Assembly: GCF_950295315.1 (NCBI RefSeq)
Contig: NC_080168.1
Coordinates: forward strand, 64,255,838-64,319,837
DNA length: 64,000 nt
Origin: Erinaceus europaeus
Lineage: Eukaryota; Chordata; Mammalia; Eulipotyphla; Erinaceidae
Direction of reading: 5' to 3'
Shown: positions 11,204 through 21,836 of the stretch, in pieces
How the letters are laid out: each line of letters opens with the position of its first letter
Position numbering within the stretch: the stretch's first letter is position 1
Notes under the pieces: model-generated
What the model was told of the DNA's origin: nothing
Seen by the model: only the letters and a program-made list of their open reading frames with translations
Database searches by the model: none
Made by a program: the position numbers and the translations under genes

Positions 11204-11546
11204 AAAGCACCTGTCACATTATGTCTTCAGGCCCCCTCTGAGGCAGCCCTGGTGTGTGCATGTGTGCCTTCCCTTTGGTGTGGATTGGAGGACAGAAGAG
11301 TCTCCTATCCTCCCCAGCGCCCCTTTCCTCCCCAGCGTTCACCTCTGGGCAGCCCACCCAGACCTGCCCACCTGCTGGGTTGGGAATCAGACAGGTGCTC
11401 TCGCTGCCATGCAAGTGGGGGGTGCTGGGCTTTAATGAAGTAATGGAGCAGCTCCAGGTTAGGAAAGGTGACTCTGCTCGCAACACCCAGGGAGTGTGCT
11501 GCTGCTGCCTTGTGTCCTTCCAGCTAGAATCAAGAGAATGGTCATA
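11204..11546. other. spacer
   Basis: GC-moderate unique sequence downstream of C12orf71. No gene recognised. Confidence 0.45.
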
Positions 11547-11685
11547 AGGGCAGAGAGCTGGCTCATCACTAGAGCATAGAACATGTATGGCTGCAGCCCC
11601 AGAAAGACCCAGGTTCAAATCCCCCATACTGCCACTTGCCAGAGCTGAGCAGTGCTCTGCAACTCTTATAATAACAAATAATCTA
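11547..11685 (+). repeat. type D SINE
   Basis: gacccaggttcaaatccccc B box, followed by cagagctgagcagtgctctg. Confidence 0.75.
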
Positions 11686-11729
11686 TTTTCCCCCAAAATT
11701 TTAAATATATATTAAAAAAATTGTTCCCT

Positions 11730-12020
11730 ATCAGGGCTATTGCTGGGGCTCAATACCAGCACTGCGAATTCACTGCTCCTGGTTGTTGTTTTTTCTTCCT
11801 TCTATTTTTTCTTTCCTTTTTTTTTTTTTTTAGATTTATTGGCTAGTACAGAGAAATTGAAAGGGGAGGGGGTAGGTAGAGAGGGAGAGAGAAAAAGATA
11901 CCTGCAGACCTGCCTCACTGCTTGTGAAGTGTCCCCATGCAGGGGGGGATCAGGGGCTCAAACCCAGGTCCTTCTGCATGGTAACACATGCCTTTAACCT
12001 GGTATGTCACTACCTGGCCC
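11730..12020 (-). repeat. A2/B-long SINE
   Basis: Reversed 3' module (agggctattgctggggctc), T-rich linker and a body ending gtcactacctggcccc. Confidence 0.8.
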
Positions 12021-12021
12021 C

Positions 12022-12229
12022 AATTTTTTTTTTTTTTTTTTTTTACCTCCAGGGTTATCGTTGGGACTCGGTGAATACACTACAAATCCACTGCTCCTGT
12101 GGCCATTTTCTCAAAAAAAAATTTTTTTTGATAGGACAGAAAGAAATTGAAAGAGGAGGGGGGGAGAGAGAAAGAGACAGAGAGAGATACATGCAGACCT
12201 GCTTCACTGCTTGTGAAGTGACCCCACCT
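12022..12229 (-). repeat. type A-long SINE, head missing
   Basis: The module and middle are present up to gaagtgaccccacctg. The tRNA head is replaced by a different SINE at 12230. Confidence 0.75.
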
Positions 12230-12343
12230 GTCAAGAGCAGGAAAGAGATCATCACTCCGTTTACATGTGGTGCAAGGGAACTGAGGCAGGAACCTGAGGC
12301 CTGAAAGCCCAGTGCTTTGCCAGTTGAGCTACTTCCCCAGCCA
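12230..12343 (-). repeat. unassigned tRNA-derived SINE head
   Basis: gccagttgagctacttcccc resembles a reversed tRNA A box. It lies about 50 bp beyond the C12orf71 poly(A) signal. Confidence 0.5.
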
Positions 12344-12404
12344 CAAGTGAACCTTAAAAAAAAAAAAGATGAACTGGAAGCAGAAAACATGAATAAAAAG
12401 ACTA

Positions 12405-12410
12405 TTTATT
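12405..12410 (-). promoter_or_regulatory. C12orf71: C12orf71 polyadenylation signal
   Basis: AATAAA on the minus strand, about 80 bases after the stop codon, giving a short 3' UTR. The next bases are A/T-rich and run into a SINE tail at about 12343-12370. Confidence 0.6.
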
Positions 12411-12489
12411 GAAAATTTGTATTCATGGGGAAAGCAATAAGTTCATAGGGAAGATCAAGGGTTATCTAAAGCAATTTATAAATCTGGTA

Positions 12490-12753
12490 TTACACGGCGT
12501 CCTGATTCCAGGATTCTTGAGGTTGGATCTGTATGCCTCTGTGAAAGAGTCTCTTCTTCTCTGCAGGCCTCTGGGAGCTCCAGGTGGCTCTCCCTGGGAG
12601 AGAGGAGAGCAACAGCTGCCGGAGCCTGCGGAAGACCCCCCTCAAGTTCAGGCAGGACTGGGCTTGTGTGCTGGAGCTGGCATCCTCCTCTGGCAGGCTC
12701 CGTGTCTTGCAGGAGGTTCCTGGAGTGTTCCCTGGCGGCGTTGGCTGCCTTAT
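12490..12753 (-). CDS. C12orf71: C12orf71 ortholog, last coding exon
   Basis: An 87-codon exon plus stop (taa at 12490-12492), with acceptor ccttggcag just above 12753, phase 0, matching the phase-0 donor of the preceding exon. The C-terminus contains EEDASSSTQAQSCLN and KKRLFHRGIQIQPQE, which align with the conserved human tail (TQAQ..LN and KRLFHRGKRIQPQE by memory). The basic RLFHRG motif is the best conserved part of the family. Intact splice sites argue against a processed retrocopy. Confidence 0.82.
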   Translation of the reverse strand: MRQPTPPGNTPGTSCKTRSLPEEDASSSTQAQSCLNLRGVFRRLRQLLLSSLPGRATWSSQRPAEKKRLFHRGIQIQPQESWNQDAV

Positions 12754-12890
12754 CTGCCAAGGAACCCTAGATAGGTTAGAGCTAGGCACTCTGAACAGCA
12801 CTGAGTCAGCATTCACCCACTGAGCAGCTTCACTTAATGGTCCTAAAACACAGTGCTTGCACACTACACATTGTAGTCCTTATAAAGAAA

Positions 12891-13355
12891 GAGAGGAGGG
12901 ACCCCACAGCCCTGCCCACCCTCCATGGGGATCCCTGGGTGCTGTGCATGGTGCTGAGAGAGGAGAGACCCACAGTCCTGCCCACCCTCCATGGAGCTCC
13001 CTGGGTGCTGTGCATGGGGCTGAGAGAGGAGAGACCCACAGTCCTGCCCAATCTCCACGAGGCTTCCTGGTATTGTGCATGATGCTGAGAGAGGAGAGAC
13101 CCCACAGCCCTGCCCAACCCCCATGGGCTCCCTTGGTGCTGTCCATGGTGCTGAGAGAGGAGAGGACCTCCCCCCCCCCTTTGCCCACCCTCCATGGGTC
13201 TCCCTGGGTGCTGCACATGGTTCTGGGAGAGGAAAGATCCCCACATCCTTGCTCCACCCTCCATGACACTCCCTGGGTACTGTGCCTGGTGCTGAGAGAG
13301 GAGAGACCCCACCACCACACTGCCCACCCTCCATGGAGTTCCCATGTGGTGCTGG
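12891..13355. repeat. 66-bp minisatellite in the C12orf71 intron
   Basis: About seven head-to-tail units of 65-72 bp, each starting gagaggagagacccc, passing ctgcccaccctccatgg and ending ctgtgcatggtgctga. Units differ by point changes, and one has a C-run expansion near 13170. The array ends in a type F SINE 5' part (13352-13418), and the unit matches the internal segment of the type F SINE at 17.64-17.78 kb on the opposite strand. This indicates the array grew out of a SINE. Confidence 0.9.
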
Positions 13356-13418
13356 GGCTTGAACCCAGGGCCTCACATACCATAAGGTATGCACTCTACC
13401 TCTTCTGCTATCTCCTAG
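13352..13418 (-). repeat. type F SINE, 5' part
   Basis: ctggggcttgaacccaggg followed by a tRNA-like 5' end, contiguous with the last minisatellite unit. It represents the source element of the array. Confidence 0.6.
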
Positions 13419-13620
13419 TTTCCACATCAATTATTTTTGGTGAGTGGGTTGTAATTATCAGCCCTTTTTTTACTTGCATTCTCTCCTTCAGTGTTTCCCC
13501 CTCACCTCCACTCTGGCCCTCTCCTGGCTGTGGTCTGGCTTCTATGCCTAACCTCCAGAGATACTGTCCCCGCTCCCCTAGGGTTGTCACCTGCATGTCC
13601 TGAGGTAGGTCTGTACTCAC

Positions 13621-14282
13621 CTCTGCCAGTTCACCTCCTAGGAGCCTTGGAGGGGCTGCTCTACTCTGGGTGGCATTTTCCTCGTGCAGTGGGCTGAGTC
13701 TGGGCAAGTCCTGATAAGGGACAGCGTTTGGAACCCTGGTTGGAGCCAGGCCAGGGCTGCCAGGCTCTTGGAAATCTTCTCCTGGTCCTGGCCCAAAGAG
13801 CACAGTATCCTCCTCATCTTTCTGATCTTCTAGAAACATTTCCAGCTTTTGCACCAGACTGTCCAGCTGGCAGAGGGTCAGTTCTGCCTTTCTGTGAGGG
13901 AACTTGCCTGCCCACAGGGCCTCTCCCTCACAGTCTCCGGGGGCTGCCTGGTTTGAGCTGGTGGAGCTTGCATCCATGTCCCAGGCCAGGCTGATGCTCA
14001 GCTTGCAGAACTGTTCCGGGCCGGCCTGCGCATGGCCTCCACCCCCGGAGAGCCTCCCTAGCCCCGTGGTCCTCCACGACCCCTGGATGGGAGGCAGGAA
14101 GTAGAGCGGAGCCCCCTCAGCAGCCGTGTCCTCACTGGAGGTGGGCGAGTCTGGGGGGGTGGTGTCCTCATTGGGGAAGTAGCCCACTGACAGGCTCAGC
14201 TCAGACCCGAAGCTGCTGTTGTGGTCGCTGTCTTTGGACGCTTGAGCCACTGCGTCCTGGACATCTCCCTCCTCTGGGGAAG
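13621..14282 (-). CDS. C12orf71: C12orf71 ortholog, main coding exon
   Basis: A 662-nt open stretch bounded by a good acceptor (ttctttcatgtgcag, pyrimidine-rich) and a consensus donor GAG|gtgagt at 13615-13620. It encodes 220 codons after two bases of a split codon. The segments LSLSVGYFP, FLPPIQGSW, PEQFCKLSISLAWD and ELTLCQLDSLVQKLEMFLE match my memory of human C12orf71, a protein of unknown function with acidic, serine-rich low-conservation linkers. There is no in-frame Met near the N-terminus, so the start lies in an unseen upstream exon or has been lost. It could also be called a fast-evolving hypothetical protein. Confidence 0.8.
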
Positions 14283-14342
14283 CTGCACATGAAAGAAAGA
14301 TTTTAGAAAAAGAAAGAACAGGTGGAAGTGGAGAGAAAGGTT

Positions 14343-14540
14343 TCTGGGGTGTGTGGTGGCCCACCTGATTGAACACACATGTTACAGTGTGCAAGGACCC
14401 AGGTTCAAGTCCCTGGTCCCCACCTGCAGGGGAGGGAAGCATGTCAGGTGGTGAAGCAAGTCTGCTTCAGGTCTGCCTCTGTCTCTCTCCCTTTCTATTT
14501 CCCCCTTCCCTTTTAACTTCTCCGTTTTTTTCTTCTTAAT
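14343..14540 (+). repeat. type B SINE
   Basis: ttacagtgtgcaaggaccc and gttcaagtccctggtcccc. It is 60 bp upstream of the C12orf71 exon acceptor. Confidence 0.85.
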
Positions 14541-14740
14541 TTTTTTTATTATCTTTATTTATTGGATAGAGACAGCTAGAAATTGAGAAGGGTGGGGGAG
14601 AGAGACAGAGAGACACCTGCAACAGTACTTCACTACTTGTGAAGCTTTCCCCCAGAGGTAGGGAATGGGGCTTGAACCTGGGTCCTTGCACATTTTAACA
14701 TGTGCTCAACCAGGTGCACCACAACTGGGTCTCCCCTCTG
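14541..14740 (-). repeat. type B SINE
   Basis: Inverted against the preceding copy (tail-to-tail), sharing a T/A-rich junction. Confidence 0.85.
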
Positions 14741-14766
14741 TTTCTAGCCAATAAAAGAAAAATAAA

Positions 14767-15060
14767 TGGGAGTCAGGAGGTAGTGCAGTGAGTGGGTTAA
14801 GCACACGTGGCGCGAAGCTCAAGGACCGGCTTAAGGTTCCTGGTTCAAGCCCTCGGCTCCCCACCTGCAGGTGGGGGGTCACTTCACAAGCAGTGAAGCA
14901 GGTCTTCAGGTGTCTATCTTTCTCTCCCCCCTCTGTCTTCCCCTCCTCTCTCCATTTCTCTCTGTCCTATCTAACAGCAACGACATAATAATAACTACAA
15001 CAACAACAACAACAAAAAAGGGAACAAAAGGGAAAATAAATAAATAAATGTTTAAAAAAA
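14767..15060 (+). repeat. type A SINE
   Basis: gggagtcaggaggtagtgca head; tail (AATA)n. Confidence 0.9.
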
Positions 15061-15159
15061 GAGGAAAAGAAATAAATTTAAAAACAAGGAGGGAGGTCAT
15101 GGCACTTAGGTGGTGACATCATCCATTTAACTGCGTTTGAAGACCTTGTCTGAAAAAAT

Positions 15160-15342
15160 AGGGGCCAAGTGGTTGTGCACATGGCACGGTACACGTGATA
15201 CCATATGGAAAGATATAGGTTCAAGCCCCCCAGTCCCCACCTGAAGGGAGGGAGCTTTATGAGCAGTGAAGCAGGTCTGCAGGTATCTTTTTCCCTCTCC
15301 TTCTCTGTCTCCCTCCCCCTCTTAATTCCTCTCTGTTCTATA
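15160..15342 (+). repeat. type B-like SINE
   Basis: gggccaagtggttgtgcaca head and gttcaagccccccagtcccc, ending tcctctctgttctat without a clear tail. Confidence 0.7.
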
Positions 15343-15589
15343 TGTTTGTGGCTGACGATCATTGTCTGAGTATCTTTAGAAATGGAAAACAGTGTGAAGA
15401 TGTGGGCACACTTGTCCCTGACCCATCTCCCTGTCCCCAGAGAATGTTTCCTGTAACACACTGTCACTCCATCTTTCATAGCTTCACACATGTGTGCTTG
15501 CATGTTCCTTTGTGCGCATACACACATGTCCACATGTGAGTGACATGGATGTGACTGCCCCCCCCCCATGATCCAGAAGGAGGCGCTTC

Positions 15590-15920
15590 TCTCTCTCTCT
15601 CTCTCTCTTTTTTTTTTTTTGCCTCCATGGTTATTGCTGGGGCTCGGTGCCAGCACTACGAATCCATTGCTCCTGGAGGCTATTTTTCCCATTTTATTGT
15701 TGCTCTTGTGTTTGTTACTGTTGTTACAGCTGTTGTTGTTGGATAGGACAGAGAGAAATTGAAGGGAAGACAGGAGGAGAGAAAGATAGACACCTGCAGA
15801 CCTGCTTCACAGCTTGCAAAGTGAACCCCCTGTAGGTGGGGAGCTGGGCGCTTAAACTGGGATCCCTGTGCTGGTCTTTGCGCCATGTGCGCTTAACCTG
15901 CTGTGCTACTGCCCGGCCCC
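15590..15920 (-). repeat. type A-long SINE
   Basis: Bordered by near-identical gaggcgcttctct and agaggtgcttctct flanks (imperfect TSD). Confidence 0.85.
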
Positions 15921-15934
15921 CTAGAGGTGCTTCT

Positions 15935-16621
15935 CTTTGAGGGCCCAGACTATAGTAAGCATACGTACACAGGGCTGTTTTGTCATCTGCCGTCACCTTC
16001 TCAGATTTGGACATCAGGGACAGTTATTGTTCCTATAAACCTGCGAGTGCTTGTGAAGAAGCCTCGTCTCTCCCAGTAGGTATCCCAGCCAGTGGGCATA
16101 CAGGGCCACAGGTCACAATTGTGGGAACACCTCCTAATGGCAGTTAATGGCCTTCCTTGAAGGTCAGAGCCACCAGGTGCCCGTCCTACCCCGCCGTGAC
16201 ACCTCCTTTAACGCCCCTGTGACAGCCAGGCATGCCAGAGGGTGGCAGACCTACACACGTGTAGCCAACTGCCAGGGACCTGAGTTCAAGACCCTTCTGA
16301 GCTGAGTCTCACCAGCTGGAGGGCCAACTGCCAGAAGAGTGTGTTCTGGAACTGTTGGTTACCATGACAGCAGGGCACCCCCCCCCCCCCCCCCAGCTAG
16401 AAGTGAGGATTGAGGGATGTGGAGACAAAGAGGAAGCCCGGGAAACCCACCCTGGCTTCCAGAGGGTACTCTGTCCACTCCTTTCTCCCCCCCCCCCCAG
16501 GAAACAGGACAGATGAGGTGCATCTCCCCCGCCCCCACTGGCAGTGGGGGTGTCTGGGGCTGGGCTCAGAGCCCCTGGAAATGGACATAAACAGCCTGTG
16601 ATGAGGCAGCAACTTGAAGTC
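15935..16621. other. spacer with two poly-C runs
   Basis: C runs of 17 (16378-16394) and 12 (16487-16498). A weak tRNA-like stretch near 16240-16330. No gene. Confidence 0.45.
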
Positions 16622-16634
16622 AGTTCATTCTTTT

Positions 16635-16961
16635 ATTTATTTATTTTGCCTCCAGGGTTACTGCTGATGCTGGAGCTCTCCAACAGGAGCTTGCACTACA
16701 AATCCACTGTTCCTGGAGGCCATTTTCCTCCCATTTTGTTGCCCTTGCCCTTATAGTTGTTACTGTTTTGTTATTGGATAAGGAGAGAGGGGAAGACAGA
16801 GATGGAAAGAGAAAGATAGACACCTACAGACCTGTTTCACCACCGGTGAAGCAACCCCGCTACTGCAGGTGGGGAGCTGGGGGCTCAAACTGGGATCCTT
16901 ACACTGGTCCTTGTGCTTCGCACCATGTGTACTTAACACGCTGTGCCACTGTGTGTTAAAA
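16635..16961 (-). repeat. type A-long SINE with 13-bp TSD
   Basis: agttcattctttt at 16622-16634 and 16962-16974. Confidence 0.9.
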
Positions 16962-16974
16962 AGTTCATTCTTTT

Positions 16975-17398
16975 TATTGGTCACTTCCTTGCCCTGGGAG
17001 GAGAAAGGAGACTCCCACAGCCAGGCTTGACATGAGTGGTGGGGGGTGGGGGGTGGTCCACAAGCCTCCTGTGGGGCTGCCTCTGTGCTGAGTATGTGGG
17101 GGAAGTGGGTGTCAGGGGCAATTGCGGGTGAGAGGAGACCTGGGGTCATGGAGCCTTGCTTCTCTGCTCAAGGAGGCTGGGTGCTACCCAGGGAGCCTGC
17201 ACTCAGGGCTGTTCACTGGTGAGTCTTTTTCCTCAGCCTTACGCTCCCCAGTCCCTCAAAACTTTACCGTGACGTGGTTTGGGCAAAGCCTGCTGGACTC
17301 TGCAGTGTGAACACTACTGACCGACTTTCACAAGAAAGAAATCATTGTTGGGCTTGGGTGGGAGGAGAGGGGAGCACCAGTGGATAGAGGATATGCTT
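16975..17398. other. spacer
   Basis: Unique, with a short G-rich GGGGGGT repeat near 17040-17060. No gene recognised. Confidence 0.45.
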
Positions 17399-17516
17399 GA
17401 GGCTGGGCAGATAGCTCACCAGGTAGTACACAGGAACAGGACCCCATTCAAACACCACCACCACAGGCAGCAGTGCTGTTGTGTGTCTCTCTGTGCCTTT
17501 GTATCTGAATAAACAA
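17399..17516 (+). repeat. type G SINE
   Basis: gaggctgggcagatagctca, B-box-like cattcaaacacc, ending ctgaataaac. Confidence 0.6.
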
Positions 17517-17635
17517 GCTGGCCTGGGGATGGTGAAGTCATGTGTGTCTGAAAGGTTGTACACACACACGATCAATAAGGAACATGCCCAAGAAATGACT
17601 GGAGGGAAGGGCTGGGAGAGGACTCCCCCTGCAGA

Positions 17636-17775
17636 TCACATGCCCCGTCTACTCTGTCTGTGAAGCCCTGGGTTCAAACCCCGGGTCCACATGAGGGGCA
17701 CCATGGACGACTCTGGGGGAGCCCCATGGATGGTGGAATGGGACTCGGGTCTCCTCTCCCAATTAAAGAAGAAAA
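17636..17775 (+). repeat. type F SINE
   Basis: ctgggttcaaaccccgggtc followed by the segment whose reverse complement matches the C12orf71 minisatellite unit. Confidence 0.7.
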
Positions 17776-17780
17776 AAAAT

Positions 17781-17852
17781 AGAGGAGACAGATCAGTCAG
17801 TTGTGGTGTTGCATATGCATGAGTCAGCCCTGGGTTTAATTCCTGGTGTGTA

Positions 17853-17898
<46 letters not shown>
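17781..17898 (+). repeat. short SINE ending in (TG)n
   Basis: A tRNA-like piece (gagtcagccctgggtttaat) whose tail is a TG array at 17849-17898. Confidence 0.7.
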
Positions 17899-17899
<1 letters not shown>

Positions 17900-17930
17900 T
17901 GAAATGGCAAAAACATATATATATATATAT

Positions 17931-18089
17931 CCCTTCAGGGTTATCACTGTGGCTTGGTGTCTGCACTATGAATCTACTGTTCCTGGAGGCCATTTTCCCC
18001 ATCTTATTGGATAGGGCAGAGAGAAATTGAGAGGGGAGGGGAAGATAGTGGAGAGAGAGAGACACCTGCAGACCTGCTTCACCACCTGC
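17931..18089 (-). repeat. type A-long SINE, truncated
   Basis: 3' module and middle only, ending cttcaccacctgcc. Preceded by an (AT)n run. Confidence 0.75.
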
Positions 18090-18194
18090 CAGCTTCAGAG
18101 ATGGGAGGAAGAACAAGCCTGGCAGAGGTGCCCATTCCATTCCCAGCTTACCATTAGCTGCTGGACTGGAAGACACTGCAGCAGTGTAAAAAAA

Positions 18195-18345
18195 AGGGTG
18201 GAGGTATAGCATATTGGTTATGCAAAGAGACTATAATACCTGAGGCTCTCAAATCCCAGGTTCAATCCCCCACACCACCATAAGCCAGAGCTGAGCATTG
18301 CTCTGGTAAAATAAATAAATAAATAAATAAAATCTTAAAACATAA
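18195..18345 (+). repeat. type D SINE
   Basis: ttggttatgcaaagagacta, ccaggttcaatccccc, then an (AATA)n tail. Confidence 0.85.
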
Positions 18346-19075
18346 TAAATAAAGATTTATATTTTTAAAAAGTTTAAGTGAAGAGAATACATCAGACTCA
18401 CCCAAGGCTAGTCGTTTTCATAGCCTTTAGATGCTGCATGCATCTACATGTATGTGTATGTGTATGTTTCCACTACACACACTATGTTACAAGGGGCCGG
18501 GGATGTTTTAATCAGAACAGGCTTTAAAGGGATTTGCATGTGTGTGAGGAAGGTGAGCACCAAGTGTTTTTGAGGAAAGCCCAGGGTTAACTCTAGGCCA
18601 GCATGTATCTCTTCCTTCTCTTTTATGTTTCAGAGATTGCTTCTCTCAGAGTGTTACTCAGTCACTTTTTTTTTAATCTCTGCCTGTGTCTTTGAGGTCT
18701 GTAAGAACTGCTTTGACAGTGCATCATCTCTGAACTACTTTGGGGAGTCGGGGGGTAGGGGCTCATACGCCCACTTGATGGGACGAGGTGTGGGACAGTT
18801 GTTTGCAGAGAGTTAAATTCAACTTTCATAACCAGAGCTGGGAAACATTTCTGACCGTGGAACAACAAATCAGCAGTTATAAATAATGCCACTTGCCACT
18901 TGACTGCTATTCAGGTATTTGCTCTTTACACCCAGGAGCCTGTGTTTAAATCCCATTGAGCTGAGTGTAAACAGGACCACATCACAAGCGATTATGGCTG
19001 ACAGAGATGGAAGAAAGGCTGTCTTCCACAGGCATCTGGCTTGAAAGCAAAATTTAACTTTGTCTGTTTGCTTGT
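18346..19075. other. spacer
   Basis: Unique; only a short TG/TA-rich patch near 18450. No gene recognised. Confidence 0.45.
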
Positions 19076-19248
19076 TCCTATTTTATTGGACAGGACAGAG
19101 AGAAATTGAGAGGGGGAGGGGGAGCTAGAGAGGGAGAAAGAGAGACACTTGCAGACTTGCTTTCACTGCTGGTGAAGCTTCCCCCTGCAGGTGGGGACCA
19201 GGAATTTGAGCCTGGATTCTTGTGCACCTCAACTGGGTGTGCCCAAGA
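19076..19248 (-). repeat. type B SINE
   Basis: ggacaggacagagagaaatt to the head ending caactgggtgtgccc. Confidence 0.8.
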
Positions 19249-19269
19249 AAGAAAGAAAAAGAAAAAATG

Positions 19270-19452
19270 AGGGGGGACAGGTGGTGGCACACCTGGTTAA
19301 GCGCTCACATCAGTGTCCCTACCTACGGGGGAAAGGTTTACAAGTGGTGAAACAGGGCTACAGGTGCCTTTCTGTCTCTCTTCCTCTCTCAACTTTTCTG
19401 TCTCTATCCAATAATAAAGAAATAAGTAAAAAAAAAAAAAAAAAAAAAAAAA
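19270..19452 (+). repeat. type B SINE with poly(A)
   Basis: gacaggtggtggcacacctg head; A tail of about 20. Confidence 0.85.
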
Positions 19453-19604
19453 GGTGGTCCGGAAGGTGGTGCAGGGGATAAAGCATCGGACTCTCAAACG
19501 TGAGGTCCTGAGTTCAATCCCCAGCAGCACATGTACCAGAGTGATGGCTGGCTCTTTCTCTCTCCTCCTATTTTTCTCATGAATAAATAAAATATTAAAA
19601 AAGA
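19453..19604 (+). repeat. type C SINE
   Basis: gtggtccggaaggtggtgca, gaggtcctgagttcaatccc, cagagtgatggctggctc. Confidence 0.9.
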
Positions 19605-19615
19605 ATATATTATAT

Positions 19616-19774
19616 GTGTGGTCCAAGAGGTGGCACAGTGATAAAGCTTTGGGCTCTCAAGCATGAGGTCCTGAGTTCTATCTCCGGCAGCACATGTGCC
19701 AGAGTGATGTCTGGTTCTCTCTCTCTCCTGTCTTTCTCACAAATAAATAACATCTTTAAAAAAAAAAAAAAAGA
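19616..19774 (+). repeat. type C SINE, adjacent copy
   Basis: A second type C element 12 bp after the first, both sense, with separate A tails. Confidence 0.9.
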
Positions 19775-20172
19775 CTGAAAAAGGAAAAAGGGAAAAAAAA
19801 CCACCACTTCCTCAGTTATCTGTCAGCACAGAGAGACACACTGTTGGGAAATTATCCCACAATGTTCTCAAGGACAGTGTGGGCTGTGCTTATTTTCAAA
19901 CCTTAGGGCCAGTAGAGCAGGAACAGTTAGGAGCCCAGCTTAGGAACCAAATAAGCTCTTTTCTTTTTGTGTCTTGATTCTGGGTTCATCTCTGTGCTTC
20001 CTATTGAAGAAACTGTGTGTCCAAGTCCGTGGATATTGTCAAAATGACCTCCTCCTGCAGCCATGGTGGTGAAATTTCAATATCCAGGGCCCCAAGATGA
20101 CCTCACCAATGCTTCCCAAAATTTCCCCTCTCCAGAGCCCTACCCGACTAGGGACAGATAGAAATAGCAAGG
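19775..20172. other. spacer
   Basis: Unique; no gene recognised. Confidence 0.45.
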
Positions 20173-20491
20173 CTGGGAAGGGGAGGGTGGCGGTAGCACA
20201 GGGGGTTAGGTGCACATGACAAACACAAGGACCGGCTTAAGGATGCTGGTTCGAGCCCCTGGCTCCCCATCTGCGTGGGGTGGGGGTTGCTTCACAGTTG
20301 GTGAAGCAGGTCTGTAGATGTCTGTCTTTCCCTCCCCTCTCTGTCTTCCCTTCCCTCTCTTGATTTCTCTCTGTCCTATCCAACAACAAGAACAACAAGG
20401 GTAGCAAAACTGGGAAAAAATGGCCTCCAGGAGCAGTGGATTCACAGTGAGGCACTGAGCCCCAGTGATAACCCTGGAAGCAAAAAAAAAA
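20173..20491 (+). repeat. type A-long SINE with 11-bp TSD
   Basis: aaatagcaagg at 20162-20172 and 20492-20502. The full 3' module is visible in sense orientation. Confidence 0.92.
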
Positions 20492-20747
20492 AAATAGCAA
20501 GGGGGTATGGATCCACCTACCAACATCCATGTCCTTTTTGTTATTGTTTTTCTTTTTTCCTACAGCTCTGGGGAGCTGCATTACTGAGTGGTCTCCCCAC
20601 CCTGTGTTTTATTTTTGGTGTAGCCTTCAGCTATTCCCTCCAGTTTGATCAGAGTCTGATCACCTCCTCAACAAAACTTGTCCATGCCCACTACCTCTTG
20701 GCCTTAAAGTCTGTATCATGGGCCCCCCTAGGAGGAGGAGGCAGCTT

Positions 20748-20870
20748 TGGGGAGACAGTACAGTGGTTCTGCAAACAGACTTTCCTGCCTGCAGCTCCAA
20801 GGTCCCAAGTTTAATCCCCAGCACTACCATTAACCAGAGTTGAGCAGGACTCCAGTTTAAACAAAGAACC
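20748..20870 (+). repeat. type D SINE
   Basis: gggagacagtacagtggttc and aagtttaatccccagcac. Confidence 0.75.
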
Positions 20871-21079
20871 ATAATAGCATGGCTTTACCCTTTAATACTA
20901 GGCTTAGTTCTCTCTTTGCACAGAATTTTCTTGTGCCTGGGAGTAGTTTTTAGTACTTGTTAAGTGTTTATTTTTTAAATGCTAGGCAGTTGAAAGCACT
21001 CACAGGCTTCTCTTCAGTATACTGATAGTAACAATTCGAAAAATAGATTCCATAGTTTCAGCCATGTGAGTTCAGGCAT

Positions 21080-21215
21080 CTACTTTCCTCCCTCCCTTCC
21101 CACTCTCCTTCCTTCCCTCCCTTCCTTTTTTTTCCTTCTTTTTTTTCCTTCCCTCCCTTCCTTCCTTCACCTGCTTCTCTCTTTCTCTTTCTGTCTCTCT
21201 CTCCCCCCAACATGT
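21080..21215. repeat. CT-rich low-complexity tract
   Basis: Irregular (CCTT)n/(TTTC)n pyrimidine stretch. Confidence 0.9.
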
Positions 21216-21237
21216 CAGCTAAGAAAGAAAAAAGAAA

Positions 21238-21530
21238 TATTGGGAGTTGGGTAGTCGTGCAGCAGGCAGTAGTGCAGGTGGCGCAAAGTGCAAGGACCAG
21301 CATAAGGATCCCGGTTTGAGCCCCCGGCTCTCCACCTGCAGGGGAGTCGCTTCACAAGTGGTGAAGCAGGTCTGCAGGTGTCTTTCTCCCCCTCCTCCCC
21401 CGTCTTCCCCTCCTCTCTCTATTTCTCTCTCTCTATTTCTACCCAACAACGACAACAACAACAACAACAACTATAAAAATAAAGCAACAAGGGCAACAAA
21501 AGGGAATAAATAAATAAACAATTTTAAAAA
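21238..21530 (+). repeat. type A SINE
   Basis: gttgggtagtcgtgcagcag head; (AATA)n tail. Confidence 0.9.
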
Positions 21531-21836
21531 ATGTCAACATCTCTCTTACTATATAACCAGGAGTGTAACTTGAACACCTAGTTTGCAAGAGAACCCGACG
21601 ATAGACAGTTTAGGTCTTTTCATGATGATAGCAACCTGACTCCTCACAAACAGCCCCCTGACCCCAGTGTCCTACTCTTCCCTATCCACTCTGCATGCTA
21701 GTGAGAGTCCTTCCTTTCCCACGCAGTGTGAGCTTTAGACTGGGTTTTAAGAGTGACACCCTGAAACCTGAGTGCAAAGTAGGAAGCTTTGATGGCTGCA
21801 GAAGATAGAACTTTTAGTGCTGCAATGAAAACACAG

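Noticed and set aside
11043..11443. Lys/Glu/Arg-rich frames over the GAAA tract
   Set aside because: They are translations of a microsatellite.
12891..13355. CRISPR-like array
   Set aside because: Units are contiguous with no unique spacers, in a mammalian intron; it is a minisatellite.
12864..13430. 188-codon and 248-codon frames over 12.86-13.6 kb
   Set aside because: These are repeats of the minisatellite unit, open by periodicity; no start context or conservation.
13408..14442. 344-codon minus-strand open frame as one exon
   Set aside because: The frame runs through a consensus donor (gag|gtgagt at 13615-13621) and through an acceptor at 14283 into a SINE. The conserved part is 13621-14282 and continues in phase at 12753, so two exons are called instead.
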